Shown here piece by piece: positions 35,338 through 44,142 of a DNA stretch of 64,000 nt (position 1 is the first letter of the stretch; each line of letters begins with the position of its first letter). The notes beneath the pieces were generated by a model. It was given only the letters and a program-made list of their open reading frames with translations, was not told where the DNA came from and did no database searches. A program made the position numbers and the translations under genes. The DNA is from Dokdonia sp. Hel_I_53 (GTDB taxonomy: Bacteria > Bacteroidota > Bacteroidia > Flavobacteriales > Flavobacteriaceae), in contig NZ_VISL01000001.1 in NCBI RefSeq assembly GCF_007827465.1, positions 253,001-317,000 of the forward strand, given 5' to 3'.

Positions 35338-36240
35338 ATGAAATTCGGCGTAGTAGATAATCCACAGCAAATAGATTTTACTTTACCTCCTGATCATCCT
35401 GATACGGAGCGTGTTTTGAGGGACGCTTTCGCGAAAGCAAAAAATAAAAATCTTCAACTATACGTAGGCTGCGCAAAATGGAATAAAGCAGAGCTCAAAG
35501 GATTTTATCCAAAAGGGGTGAAAGATGAGTTGACTTATTATACGAGTCAATTTAATAGTATTGAACTTAATGCTACTTTCTATAGGCTATTTCCAAAGGA
35601 GCAATTTGTAAAATGGTATGATAAAGCCCCAGAGGGTTTTAAATTTTTTCCTAAAATCACAAATATAATCAGCCACCGAAAGCGGTTGATTGATGCTCAA
35701 GAATTTATTCCAGAATATGTGGACCATGTTTCTATGTTGCAAGAAAAACTAGGCACGGTGTTTTTACAAATGCACAATAATTTTCAACCTAAAGATTTTG
35801 ATCGGGTAGATAATTTTGTAAATCACTGGCCAGAAAATTTACCTATTGCATTAGAATTTCGTCATACAGACTGGTTTAATAATCCAGAAGTAGCCGAAAG
35901 ATTATACCATTTACTTGAAGAGCATCATATGGCAAATGTGATTGTTGATACCGCAGGTCGTCGCGATATTATGCATATGCGTTTAACTAATGGAGAGGCA
36001 TTTATTAGATACGTTGGTGCAAACCATCCAAGTGACTACGCACGGCTTGATGCTTGGATAGAGCGTCTCCAATATTGGGTTGACTTAGGATTAAGAAAGA
36101 TTAATTTTTTTGTACATCAAAATGTAGAGCAAGAAAGTACAGTATTATCTGCTTACTTTATTAAAAAAATGAACTCTACATTAGGAACAAATCTTCATGT
36201 TCCTCATAGCGCTCATACAGGAGAACAAACATTGTTTTAA
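35338..36240 (+). CDS. DUF72 family protein (YecE-like TIM barrel)
   Basis: 300 residues. It shows the DUF72 pattern: LYVGCAKWNKAELKGFYP near residue 40, YYTSQFNSIELNATFYRL near 66, FKFFPKITNIISHRKRL near 101, LGTVFLQMHNNF near 140 and PIALEFRHTDWF near 170. The family has a TIM-barrel fold related to endonuclease IV/xylose isomerase-like proteins, and no reaction is established. A palindrome copy lies in its N-terminal region and encodes AFAKAK. It is divergent from the LolA-like gene. Confidence 0.85.
   Translation: MKFGVVDNPQQIDFTLPPDHPDTERVLRDAFAKAKNKNLQLYVGCAKWNKAELKGFYPKGVKDELTYYTSQFNSIELNATFYRLFPKEQFVKWYDKAPEGFKFFPKITNIISHRKRLIDAQEFIPEYVDHVSMLQEKLGTVFLQMHNNFQPKDFDRVDNFVNHWPENLPIALEFRHTDWFNNPEVAERLYHLLEEHHMANVIVDTAGRRDIMHMRLTNGEAFIRYVGANHPSDYARLDAWIERLQYWVDLGLRKINFFVHQNVEQESTVLSAYFIKKMNSTLGTNLHVPHSAHTGEQTLF
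35425..35438. repeat. Iterated palindrome inside the DUF72 gene
   Basis: Exact GCTTTCGCGAAAGC, read as Ala-Phe-Ala-Lys-Ala before the conserved domain begins. Confidence 0.97.
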
Positions 36241-36370
36241 TTATTAATTAACCTCATTAGATTGGGTTTCGATAAATCGATTCTACAATATAATATTGAA
36301 ACATTGATTTTAAAATACGATGAACCCTTAAAGTATTCTTAATAGGCTTAAGTAAGAATCAAATGTCTTT

Positions 36371-36390
36371 TATATTTGTGTCGTGCACGA
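36371..36390 (+). promoter_or_regulatory. Promoter -7 element with adjoining operator palindrome of the OhrR-like operon
   Basis: TATATTTG at 36371-36378 matches TAnnTTTG exactly. It is followed at 36381-36390 by the perfect 10-bp palindrome TCGTGCACGA, with weaker symmetry extending outward (6 of 10 further bases on each arm). The predicted transcription start falls in or next to the palindrome, 15-24 bp before the ATG at 36405. A bound MarR-type dimer here would block initiation, so autorepression is inferred. Confidence 0.6.
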
Positions 36391-36404
36391 TATAATTACA
36401 ATGG

Positions 36405-36863
36405 ATGGATAACAAAAATAAATTGCATTTAGACAATCAGGTGTGTTTTCCTCTCTATTCTGTCTCAAGATTACTAACTCAAGCATATAAACCTTATTTG
36501 GATAAGTGGGGTATTACATATCCTCAATATTTAGTTTTGATGGTTTTGTGGGAAACAGATATGGTATCAGTTAAGCATATCTCTAAAACCTTAATGCTTA
36601 ATACAAATACAATCTCTCCTCTATTAAGAAGGATGGAGAATCTTGATTTAATTAAACGTACGCGAAGTAAAAATGATGAACGTAGTATTCTTATTTCGCT
36701 ATCGCAAAAAGGAAGGACAATAAAGAAAAGAGCAGCACATATCCCTGAAAATTTACTTAAAACCTTGTGTAGTGACACTATTGAGCTAGAGGATATAAAC
36801 CGATTAAAAAAGACAGTAGAGGCACTAATCTACACTTTGTCTACAAACGATAATAAAGATTAA
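36405..36863 (+). CDS. OhrR-like MarR family redox regulator
   Basis: 152 residues, winged-helix MarR fold. VCFPLYSVSRLLTQAYKPYL near the N-terminus matches the OhrR pattern, in which the Cys (here C14) senses organic hydroperoxides and a pair of Tyr residues hydrogen-bonds to it. The recognition region is KHISKTLMLNTNTISPLLRR and the wing has RTRSKNDERSILISLS. I start at ATG 36405; an out-of-frame ATG lies four bases earlier. The regulated genes are probably itself plus the nitroreductase (13 bp downstream) and DJ-1-like gene. No ohr peroxiredoxin gene is adjacent, which is unusual for OhrR. Confidence 0.85.
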   Translation: MDNKNKLHLDNQVCFPLYSVSRLLTQAYKPYLDKWGITYPQYLVLMVLWETDMVSVKHISKTLMLNTNTISPLLRRMENLDLIKRTRSKNDERSILISLSQKGRTIKKRAAHIPENLLKTLCSDTIELEDINRLKKTVEALIYTLSTNDNKD

Positions 36864-36876
36864 TTTAAAAAAATAT

Positions 36877-37509
36877 ATGGATTTACTAGAGAATTTAGAA
36901 TGGAGATACGCTGCTAAAGCAATGAATGGTAATAAAATTCCGCAAGAAAAAATAGATAAAATTTTAGAAGCAATAAGATTAGCACCTACTTCTAGCGGGT
37001 TACAACCTTTTGAAGTTTTTGTTATAACAAATGATAGCGTAAAACAAAAAATTAAAGCGGTAGCTTGGGACCAGCAGGTTGTAACACAATGTTCTCATTT
37101 ATTAGTTTTTACTGCTTGGGATACCTATACTGAAGATCGTATAAATTACATGTTTGATCTTACAAATGAAAAACGTGGTTTTGAAAATGAAGGTTGGGAA
37201 AATTATAGACAGCAACTATTAAACTCTTATCCTCAAAAGAGTGATGAAGAAAACCTTAATCATGCAGCACGACAGGCATATATTGCATTTGCACATGCGA
37301 TAATGGCAGCTGCAAATGAAAAAGTTGACGCCACCCCAATGGAAGGGTTTGATCCGAATGCAGTAGATGAAATTTTAGGATTGCCATCAAAAGGTCTTAA
37401 AAGTTGTGTTTTACTACCATTAGGTTATAGAGATGTTTCAGAAGACTGGCTTGTAAATTTAGAGAAAGTGAGAAAACCTATGGATAAGATGGTGACCATC
37501 ATATCATAG
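36877..37509 (+). CDS. NAD(P)H-dependent nitroreductase-family flavoprotein
   Basis: 210 residues of the NfsB/DrgA-like fold binding FMN. Landmarks are WRYAAKAMNGNKIP at the N-terminus (FMN phosphate-binding Arg and Lys), LAPTSSGLQPFEVFVI near 37, the AFAHAIMAAANEKVDATPMEGF region, and ILGLPSKGLKSCVLLPLGYR at the end. The enzyme reduces quinones, nitro compounds or other electrophiles. Placed between an OhrR-like regulator and a DJ-1-like gene, it fits an electrophile/organic-peroxide stress response. Confidence 0.9.
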   Translation: MDLLENLEWRYAAKAMNGNKIPQEKIDKILEAIRLAPTSSGLQPFEVFVITNDSVKQKIKAVAWDQQVVTQCSHLLVFTAWDTYTEDRINYMFDLTNEKRGFENEGWENYRQQLLNSYPQKSDEENLNHAARQAYIAFAHAIMAAANEKVDATPMEGFDPNAVDEILGLPSKGLKSCVLLPLGYRDVSEDWLVNLEKVRKPMDKMVTIIS

Positions 37510-37543
37510 TAAATAAATTGAATATTAATTAAAAATTATAATT

Positions 37544-38224
37544 ATGAATGTATTATTTGTATTAACATCACACGATGAACTCGGAGATACGGGTGAAAAA
37601 ACTGGATTTTGGGTAGAAGAATTTGCCGGCCCATATTATACACTAAGAGATAAAGGTGTTAATATTACTCTAGCTACACCTAAAGGTGGTAAAGCCCCTA
37701 TTGACCCTAGCAGTGATACTGAGGATGCTGCGACTAAATTTACCAAGCGTTTTGATAAAGATCCAGAAGCACAAGAGCGTATTAATAACACTGCTGTGTT
37801 ATCTACAATGGATGCGTCAGATTTTGATGCTGTTTTTTATCCAGGAGGACACGGCCCGCTATGGGACCTGGCAAATGATAAGACATCCATAGCATTGATT
37901 GAAACTTTTAATAAGCAAGAAAAACCTGTCGCATTTGTATGTCATGCACCAGCAGCTTTAAAAGATGTATCTGGTACTGACGGAGAGCCTCTAGTAAAAG
38001 GGAAGAAAGTTACTGGATTTACAAATTCAGAAGAAGAGGCTGTACAACTTAAAGATGTTGTTCCGTTTTTAGTTGAGGATATGCTCAAGAAAAATGGAGG
38101 AATCTACTCTAAAGCAGATGACTGGGCTGAGTATGCGTTACAGGATGGTAATCTTATAACAGGTCAAAATCCAGCATCATCAGTATTAGTAGCAAACAAA
38201 CTATATGATTCTCTAAGTTCATAA
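37544..38224 (+). CDS. DJ-1/PfpI family protein (class I glutamine-amidotransferase-like, Hsp31-type)
   Basis: 226 residues. The nucleophile elbow is VAFVCHAPAAL near residue 130 (Cys followed by His). Upstream are FYPGGHGPLWDLAND and an N-terminal TGFWVEEFAGPY containing the Glu that partners the Cys. This is the Hsp31/YajL-like group, reported as glyoxalase III or deglycase and chaperone (known of the family). It is last in the OhrR-like operon, and a bidirectional terminator follows. Confidence 0.88.
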   Translation: MNVLFVLTSHDELGDTGEKTGFWVEEFAGPYYTLRDKGVNITLATPKGGKAPIDPSSDTEDAATKFTKRFDKDPEAQERINNTAVLSTMDASDFDAVFYPGGHGPLWDLANDKTSIALIETFNKQEKPVAFVCHAPAALKDVSGTDGEPLVKGKKVTGFTNSEEEAVQLKDVVPFLVEDMLKKNGGIYSKADDWAEYALQDGNLITGQNPASSVLVANKLYDSLSS

Positions 38225-38241
38225 AGTCTATTATACAAAAA

Positions 38242-38280
38242 ACAGCGGCTACTCTTACTAAAGAAGTAGTCGCTGTATTT
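38242..38280. terminator. Bidirectional terminator between the DJ-1-like gene and purB
   Basis: ACAGCGGCTACT at 38242-38253 pairs with AGTAGTCGCTGT at 38265-38276 (one G-T pair) around an 11-nt loop, with A-rich left and T-rich right flanks; it serves two converging genes. Confidence 0.88.
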
Positions 38281-38300
38281 ATATAGTAAACTTTTTAAAA

Positions 38301-39644
38301 TTATATGCCAGTATAATTTTCTGGAGTAATTGCTTTTAATTCTGTTTTTATTTCATCGCTCACGTGAAGTGTATCAATAAATTCAGCTATTGAAATACGA
38401 GTGATTTTGCTGTTTACACGAGTTAGTTCTTTGAGTGTTTCGTAAGGATTAGGATAAGCCTCACGTCGTAATATCGTCTGTATAGCTTCTGCCACCACTG
38501 CCCAGTTATTTTCAAGATCTGCAGCTATTTTTTCTTCATTGATTAGCAATTTGTTTAATCCTTTTGAAGTAGACTGTAAACCAATTAGTGTATGACCAAT
38601 AGGCACACCTATATTTCTTAATACAGTACTATCTGTAAGGTCACGCTGTAGACGAGAAATAGGCAATTTGGCTGAAAGATGTTCAAAAATAGCATTTGCT
38701 ATTCCTAGATTACCTTCACTATTTTCAAAATCTATTGGGTTTACTTTGTGAGGCATTGCACTGGACCCTACTTCCCCTTTTTTAATTTTTTGTTTGAAGT
38801 AATCCATAGATACATAGGTCCAGAAATCACGATCTAAATCAATTAAGATCGTATTTATACGTTTCATTCCATCAAATAATGCTGCCATGTGGTCATAATG
38901 CTCAATTTGTGTTGTAGGAAAAGAATGCTGCATCTTAAGAGTACCGTGTACAAATGATTTTCCAAAAGCTCGCCAATCTATTTGGGGATAAGCTACATGA
39001 TGGGCATTAAAGTTTCCAGTCGCACCGCCAAATTTTGCTGCGCTAGGGATATCATTCAACAAATTAATTTGCTCTTCTAAGCGCACTACAAATACTTGAA
39101 TTTCTTTCCCTAAACGTGTAGGAGATGCTGGTTGACCGTGTGTACGAGCAAGAAGAGGTATACTTCCCCACTCATCAACTAGCTGTCGCAAGTGATCTAC
39201 AACTTCAAGAAGTTGCGGTATGTACACTTGATTCATAGCATCCTTTAATGATAAGGGAATGGCCGTATTGTTAATATCTTGAGAGGTAAGACCAAAATGG
39301 ATAAATTCTTTATACTCAGATAAGTTTAAAGCATCAAATTTTTCCTTTATAAAATACTCAACAGCCTTGACGTCGTGGTTGGTTACTTTCTCTATCTCTT
39401 TGATAGCTTGTGCATCGTCGGTAGTAAAATCTGAGTAAATTTCGCGTAAAGCGATAAAAGATTTTGTAGTTACATCATTGAGTTGAGGAAGTGGTAGTTC
39501 ACAAAGTGCAATAAAATACTCGATCTCTACTTTTACTCTATATTTTATGAGTGCTTCTTCAGAAAAGAAAGGTACAAGACTATCTGTTTTTGAAGCATAA
39601 CGACCATCAATAGGAGAAATGGCTTTAAGTGGTGACAGCGACAT
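38301..39644 (-). CDS. purB: Adenylosuccinate lyase
   Basis: 447 residues. It belongs to the fumarase/aspartase superfamily: the signature GSSAMPHKVNPIDFENSEG (about 282-300) holds the mobile catalytic Ser loop, HFGLTSQDINNTA (about 118-130) and ARTHGQPASPTRLGKE (about 167-182) supply the catalytic His residues. PurB acts twice, cleaving SAICAR and adenylosuccinate in purine synthesis. The length and start (SLSPLKAISPIDGRYASKT) fit the E. coli-like PurB group. A TAnnTTTG element on the minus strand sits just upstream. Confidence 0.95.
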   Translation of the reverse strand: MSLSPLKAISPIDGRYASKTDSLVPFFSEEALIKYRVKVEIEYFIALCELPLPQLNDVTTKSFIALREIYSDFTTDDAQAIKEIEKVTNHDVKAVEYFIKEKFDALNLSEYKEFIHFGLTSQDINNTAIPLSLKDAMNQVYIPQLLEVVDHLRQLVDEWGSIPLLARTHGQPASPTRLGKEIQVFVVRLEEQINLLNDIPSAAKFGGATGNFNAHHVAYPQIDWRAFGKSFVHGTLKMQHSFPTTQIEHYDHMAALFDGMKRINTILIDLDRDFWTYVSMDYFKQKIKKGEVGSSAMPHKVNPIDFENSEGNLGIANAIFEHLSAKLPISRLQRDLTDSTVLRNIGVPIGHTLIGLQSTSKGLNKLLINEEKIAADLENNWAVVAEAIQTILRREAYPNPYETLKELTRVNSKITRISIAEFIDTLHVSDEIKTELKAITPENYTGI

Positions 39645-39667
39645 ATGGCGTGTTTTGATTAAGGAAG

Positions 39668-39675
39668 CAAATATA
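39668..39675 (-). promoter_or_regulatory. Candidate -7 promoter element of purB
   Basis: CAAATATA on the plus strand is TATATTTG on the minus strand, an exact TAnnTTTG match 24 bp upstream of the ATG, giving a leader under 20 nt. The -33 TTG is not clear. Confidence 0.45.
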
Positions 39676-39709
39676 AAAAGAAGAGATGGCTTGACCGAAT
39701 TTAAAGTGA

Positions 39710-41071
39710 TTATAAAAGTCCTCGCGCTTTAATTTCTAAATACTTATTAATGGTATTTACCGTAAGATCATCAGGCTTCGTAAGTATAGTTTGGATACCA
39801 TATTTTTCTAAGGTTGCTACCATTACTTTTTTATCATAGTAAGATTTTTCTGCAATTGTTTTATGGTATACTTCGGGAAGGGTATGTGCTTTTTTATGGA
39901 TAAGATTTTCGAGTTCTGTGTTTTGAAAAAAGATCACCACGAGAACATGCTTTCGCGAAAGCGCTTTTAAATAAGGAAGCTGTCTTTCTAAAGCAGAGAT
40001 GTGCTCAAAATTAGTATATAAGAGTAATAAACTACGCTGTGTGATTTTGCGTTTAACTTGCGTATACAATGCGCCAAAATCGCTATCTAAAAACTTTGTA
40101 TTAACACTATATAGCACTTCTAGAATAGTTTGTAAGTGTGTTTTTTTACTACTTGCAGGCAGCTGATTTATGATGGTATTTGCAAAAGTAACCATTCCTA
40201 CTTTATCCTTCTTTTTAAGCGCAATATTTGAAAAAGCTAGTGTGCTGTTTATGGCATAGTCTAATAGTGAAAGCCCATTAAAAGGCATTTTCATTACCCT
40301 ACTTGCATCAATGATAGCATATACGGGCTGTGCCTTTTCATCTTGAAACTGATTTACCATTAAACTAGCACGCTTTGCTGTAGCTTTCCAATTAATAGTA
40401 CGGGCATCATCACCTATCACATAATCTTTGATTTGTTCAAACTCCATCGTATGGCCTATACGTCGTAATTTTTTCATTCCGTGTAGAGTAAGTCTATTGT
40501 CTAGCGCCAGAAATGCATATCGCTTCATCTGGATAAATGACGGATACACTTTAACCATCTGATCATTTTCAAATCTATATCTCCTTCTAATTAATGCGAT
40601 TTTAGAACTCACATAGAGGTTGAGGTGGCCAAATATATATTCACCTCTTTCTGTGGGTCTTAGGTAGTAAGAAAAATCCTTTGATGATTTTGCAGGAATA
40701 AAAAGCGTTTTAGAAAAATCTCGTTTTTGGAATTGAACGGGTATTTCATCAATGATAGCTATATTGACCTTAAAAGGGTATTTATTTTCAACTCTTATGA
40801 TCAATTCATTTGCATCGCTATTTGAAAATTTTTCTGGGAGAGCTCTTACCGCATTAATTTTTCCGCTTTCGCGAAAGAGTACTAAGGCATCTATAAAAAC
40901 AAATACAACTAATAATAGCAACAAGACATTTGCCACACCAAAAAAGCTGTTGAAAAAATAGGAGACTATATAACACACCCCGATGCTTCCTAAGCAATAA
41001 AATAGTCGCTCATGAACAAAAAAGCCTTTTATGAATTTGATTATGCCCAATTTTTTATCTTGGAATTTCAA
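39710..41071 (-). CDS. DUF58 (vWA-like) membrane protein
   Basis: 453 residues. Two N-terminal membrane helices (about 20-65) are followed by an extracytoplasmic/beta region and a DUF58 core: EFEQIKDYVIGDDARTINWK with R-T-I-N-W-K, then a vWA-like domain (VYAIIDASRVM, LDYAINSTLAFSNIALKKKDKVGMVTF). DUF58 proteins partner MoxR ATPases, and the MoxR gene overlaps this one by 17 bp. One exact and one degenerate palindrome copy lie in the gene, read as Leu-Ser-Arg-Lys and Phe-Arg-Glu-Ser. A chaperone or metal-insertion role is inferred from other MoxR systems. Confidence 0.87.
   Translation of the reverse strand: MKFQDKKLGIIKFIKGFFVHERLFYCLGSIGVCYIVSYFFNSFFGVANVLLLLLVVFVFIDALVLFRESGKINAVRALPEKFSNSDANELIIRVENKYPFKVNIAIIDEIPVQFQKRDFSKTLFIPAKSSKDFSYYLRPTERGEYIFGHLNLYVSSKIALIRRRYRFENDQMVKVYPSFIQMKRYAFLALDNRLTLHGMKKLRRIGHTMEFEQIKDYVIGDDARTINWKATAKRASLMVNQFQDEKAQPVYAIIDASRVMKMPFNGLSLLDYAINSTLAFSNIALKKKDKVGMVTFANTIINQLPASSKKTHLQTILEVLYSVNTKFLDSDFGALYTQVKRKITQRSLLLLYTNFEHISALERQLPYLKALSRKHVLVVIFFQNTELENLIHKKAHTLPEVYHKTIAEKSYYDKKVMVATLEKYGIQTILTKPDDLTVNTINKYLEIKARGLL
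39949..39962. repeat. Iterated palindrome inside the DUF58 gene
   Basis: Exact GCTTTCGCGAAAGC; the only exact genic copy not read in the AFAKA frame (here Leu-Ser-Arg-Lys). Confidence 0.97.
40865..40878. repeat. Degenerate copy of the palindrome inside the DUF58 gene
   Basis: GCTTTCGCGAAAGA on the plus strand: one mismatch at the last base. Read on the minus strand as Phe-Arg-Glu-Ser. Confidence 0.85.
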
Positions 41072-42125
41072 CAGATTGTACGATCATATCTATTACTTGC
41101 TCTGTGGTCATTCCTTCCATTTCACGCTCTGGAGAAAGTATAAGACGATGACGTAGTACAGGAGTTACAGCCCTCTTAACATCTTCTGGAATTACAAAAT
41201 CTCTACCTCCAATCGCTGCAAATGCTTTAGAAGCATTCATTATGGCAAGAGATGCACGAGGAGATCCTCCTAAGTATAGGTGAGGATGTGTACGGGTTTT
41301 TACAACAACCTCTGCTACGTATTTTACTACTTTTTCTTCTATAAGAACCTCTTGAGTTTGCTTTCTAAAGAGCGCTAATTTCTCAGGAGTGATTACAGGT
41401 TCAATTGATCCTTGAGGGTTACTGCCCTTGCGGTCATGATGTGTTTGCAATATTGAGATTTCTTCCTCTAGAGAAGGGTAATCTACTCTAATTTTAAATA
41501 AAAACCGATCTAATTGTGCTTCTGGTAGGGCGTAGGTTCCTTCTTGTTCTACAGGGTTTTGAGTGGCTAGTACCATAAATGGAGGTTCCATTTTGTACTT
41601 TGTACCATCAATAGTTATTTGCCGTTCTTCCATCACTTCAAAAAGTGCAGCTTGCGTCTTTGCAGGAGCACGATTGATTTCATCTATGAGAACTATATTT
41701 GAAAAAATTGGACCCTTCTTAAATTCAAACTCACTGGTTTTCATATTTAGAATGGATGTGCCTAATACATCACTAGGCATCAAATCTGGAGTGAATTGTA
41801 ACCTGCCAAATTCTGTTTGTAATGTTTTTGCAAATAATTTTGCAGTCACTGTTTTTGCAATACCAGGGACCCCTTCAATCAGAACGTGTCCGTCTGATAA
41901 TAAAGCTACTATTAATAACTCCACAAACTCACTCTGGCCTATTATAATTTTTCCTAACTCTTCCCTTATGGCATTTGCTGCGGTGCGTAATTCCTCTAAT
42001 GGAATTCTATTTTGAAAAGAAATAGAATCATCACTACTATTAAGATTCTCAGGAGTAGGAGGCGTGTTTATCTTACCGTCTATGTTTGATTGATTCTCTG
42101 AGTTTTGAGGTATATTCTCTTCCAT
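41055..42125 (-). CDS. MoxR family AAA+ ATPase
   Basis: 356 residues. An N-terminal polar extension of about 45 residues precedes the AAA+ core. Walker A region is LIEGVPGIAKTVTAKLFA (G-x-x-G-x-A-K-T), Walker B is NIVLIDEINRAPAKTQAALFE, sensor 1 is LATQNPVEQEGTYALPEAQ, and the arginine finger region is QLDRFLF. The lid domain has LGGSPRASLAIMNASKAFA. MoxR proteins remodel or activate partner complexes, here probably the DUF58, DUF4350 and DUF4129 proteins of the same operon. Its start shares one base with the upstream gene's stop (TAATG). Confidence 0.93.
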   Translation of the reverse strand: MEENIPQNSENQSNIDGKINTPPTPENLNSSDDSISFQNRIPLEELRTAANAIREELGKIIIGQSEFVELLIVALLSDGHVLIEGVPGIAKTVTAKLFAKTLQTEFGRLQFTPDLMPSDVLGTSILNMKTSEFEFKKGPIFSNIVLIDEINRAPAKTQAALFEVMEERQITIDGTKYKMEPPFMVLATQNPVEQEGTYALPEAQLDRFLFKIRVDYPSLEEEISILQTHHDRKGSNPQGSIEPVITPEKLALFRKQTQEVLIEEKVVKYVAEVVVKTRTHPHLYLGGSPRASLAIMNASKAFAAIGGRDFVIPEDVKRAVTPVLRHRLILSPEREMEGMTTEQVIDMIVQSVEIPR

Positions 42126-43342
42126 TATTTTAAAATTTTAAAATCTTCAATTCTTCTATTAAGCTCTAATAATTCCTCTTTGCTTACATTTTCATTGTTG
42201 CGTAAAGAAACTATGTAATTAACAAGTGACCTTGTTTCTTCAACGGTATTATTACTTTTTACCGCCAAGGTTAAGATAAATTCTTCATTAATTCTTGCAG
42301 TGTTAAGTAAATAAGTACTTCGTATATATTCTAGAAAATAATTTATTTGGTGGGAGGTAATACTTTTGTGATCTTTTTTATCAAGGTACATGCCAGCAAT
42401 TGTCTTTGTAAAAGCTAACGTCTGGTTAGGTAATGGTTTAATTATAGGGATAGCTCGCTGTTTTCTTCGCCCTTCAAAAATCACCCATAGTAGAGTGCTT
42501 ACAATAAGCATGTAATATGCCCACCGGAGATAGCGGTTATTAAGGAATACATAAAGCGGACTTATATATTGTGTTTTTCCATTTTTATAATGATTATCCC
42601 AAAAAATTGTTTGATCATCATTAATATACGACAGTGCATCTTGTGTATATGTAAAATTATTCTCGCGTAATATGAAGTAATTTGTAAATGTGCTAGGCAT
42701 TAAATGAATGAAGATATCTCCTTTTCCAAATCTCTGCTTTACAAAATTTACTTCAGGTTGATGTACTGTTATAGTGTCTTTACTTTTTGAAAAGCTAAAC
42801 TCTCCTAGAACTTTAGTCTTTAACGTGTCTACCTCTGTAAAATATCCTGCGAGTGTCTCAATATCCAAGTAATACGGTATAGAGCGTTTTAATTCAGGGT
42901 TTACAAGGTTAACCAAAGGTTTTCTCTCAAAGTTGTCATAGTCATAGAAGACCTCTGTTTCTAGATTTAATGTATCAAGAATTGTGCTCCCTATCCCTCT
43001 AGATGCGATAAATAAATTATTCCCCTTTGACACCCAACTAAGAAGTTTTTTTGCTTCGGCTTCATCAAAACTTATATACTCATTTACAAAAAAATAAGTT
43101 CCATTTTGAGTACTACTATCCGTAAGAAACTCAAAAGGGGGACGGTTTACTTCTTTAAAACTTGAAGAATTACGGCTCTCTTTTAAAACGTCATGCAAGA
43201 CAAAGGTCCCAAATGGAATTTTATCTGATTTTGAGTAGCTAGAATACCAATTAATAGGTTCTTCTTTACCAGACTCCATGTAAATTATTAGCGCAATAGC
43301 TACTAATAAAAATCCTGTAATTACCTTAAATTTAGAACTCAT
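42125..43342 (-). CDS. DUF4350 domain membrane protein
   Basis: 405 residues. An N-terminal helix (about 6-22) is followed by an extracytoplasmic region resembling a glutamine-amidotransferase-like DUF4350 fold (FGTFVLHDVL, YFFVNEYISFDEAEAKKLLSWVSKGNNLFIA in part, then beta-strands). A second membrane helix lies at about 268-286 (WAYYMLIVSTLLWVIFEG), then a basic cytoplasmic tail of about 115 residues that is helical. It overlaps both neighbours (1 and 4 bp), so it is translated with the MoxR and DUF4129 genes. No catalytic residues can be assigned. Confidence 0.8.
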   Translation of the reverse strand: MSSKFKVITGFLLVAIALIIYMESGKEEPINWYSSYSKSDKIPFGTFVLHDVLKESRNSSSFKEVNRPPFEFLTDSSTQNGTYFFVNEYISFDEAEAKKLLSWVSKGNNLFIASRGIGSTILDTLNLETEVFYDYDNFERKPLVNLVNPELKRSIPYYLDIETLAGYFTEVDTLKTKVLGEFSFSKSKDTITVHQPEVNFVKQRFGKGDIFIHLMPSTFTNYFILRENNFTYTQDALSYINDDQTIFWDNHYKNGKTQYISPLYVFLNNRYLRWAYYMLIVSTLLWVIFEGRRKQRAIPIIKPLPNQTLAFTKTIAGMYLDKKDHKSITSHQINYFLEYIRSTYLLNTARINEEFILTLAVKSNNTVEETRSLVNYIVSLRNNENVSKEELLELNRRIEDFKILK

Positions 43343-44142
43343 AGTGAACTATATAAGGTTTTAAATGAGGATTCTGCTTTCGCGAAAGCGTTCACATCAA
43401 CTTCAAAATTTCCATACCAGATATAATCGTAAATGGCAGTTACCTTGCTAAATTGGTTTTTTGTGTTTTGATTTTGAATTTCATTGATATAATCGTGGTT
43501 TGTTTTTTGTACCTCCCAGTTAATAAGATCATTACTACTCATTTTTTGAAGAGTCATGAGGTAATAGTAACGAACGGCTATGCGATACTTTTTATTACGT
43601 ATAGCTTGATCTAATAGTTTTTGTAAATCTGATCTTTGTATTAAAAGTTCATCATCAGAAAGCAATGTTTCTGGCACCTTTATTTTTTCCATGAGAAGAT
43701 TACCACTATCCAATTTAAGAAATAGCCAGACAATTAGCGTCACTACTGCCACTATTAAGAGATAGGGTAGAGCTTTCACAATCATTGCCCATATCCCAAC
43801 AGCTTCTTTACCATCTAGTAACCAATGAATGAATTTATGGTAAAGGTCATTTAATTTTTGCTTTAAGCGTGTCCACCAGTTATCTTCTGGTAAAGCTTCT
43901 TTATAATTAAAATCCTCGTTTACTTGGTATGCTTCTATACTTTTCTGATCAATGGGCACTCTAACAATGCTACTTTTGTCGTATTCTAAAGATTTACGTG
44001 GGTTTTGGTAAGACTCATCGATTGTAATTGTATCCTGTACAAGAATTGCTTTCTCTGCAATTGCTAAATTTTGAGCTATAGCAGCTCCATTTGCATAAAG
44101 CGAACTTATAAAAATTAGTAAGACAAAAGGAATTTTATTCAT
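43339..44142 (-). CDS. DUF4129-type membrane protein
   Basis: 267 residues. A signal-like helix (1-22), a polar region with the PEDNWWTRLKQKLNDLYHKF helix, a membrane helix near 122-143 (LPYLLIVAVVTLIVWLFL), and a C-terminal cytoplasmic helical domain with IRNKKYRIAVRYYYLMTLQK and INEIQNQNTK, the usual DUF4129 end. A palindrome encodes NAFAKAES near the C-terminus. DUF4129 domains commonly accompany MoxR/DUF58 pairs and, in other bacteria, transglutaminase-like proteins. It overlaps its neighbours by 4 and 8 bp. Confidence 0.75.
   Translation of the reverse strand: MNKIPFVLLIFISSLYANGAAIAQNLAIAEKAILVQDTITIDESYQNPRKSLEYDKSSIVRVPIDQKSIEAYQVNEDFNYKEALPEDNWWTRLKQKLNDLYHKFIHWLLDGKEAVGIWAMIVKALPYLLIVAVVTLIVWLFLKLDSGNLLMEKIKVPETLLSDDELLIQRSDLQKLLDQAIRNKKYRIAVRYYYLMTLQKMSSNDLINWEVQKTNHDYINEIQNQNTKNQFSKVTAIYDYIWYGNFEVDVNAFAKAESSFKTLYSSL
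43376..43389. repeat. Iterated palindrome inside the DUF4129 gene
   Basis: Exact GCTTTCGCGAAAGC, read on the minus strand as Ala-Phe-Ala-Lys-Ala near the C-terminus. Confidence 0.97.
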
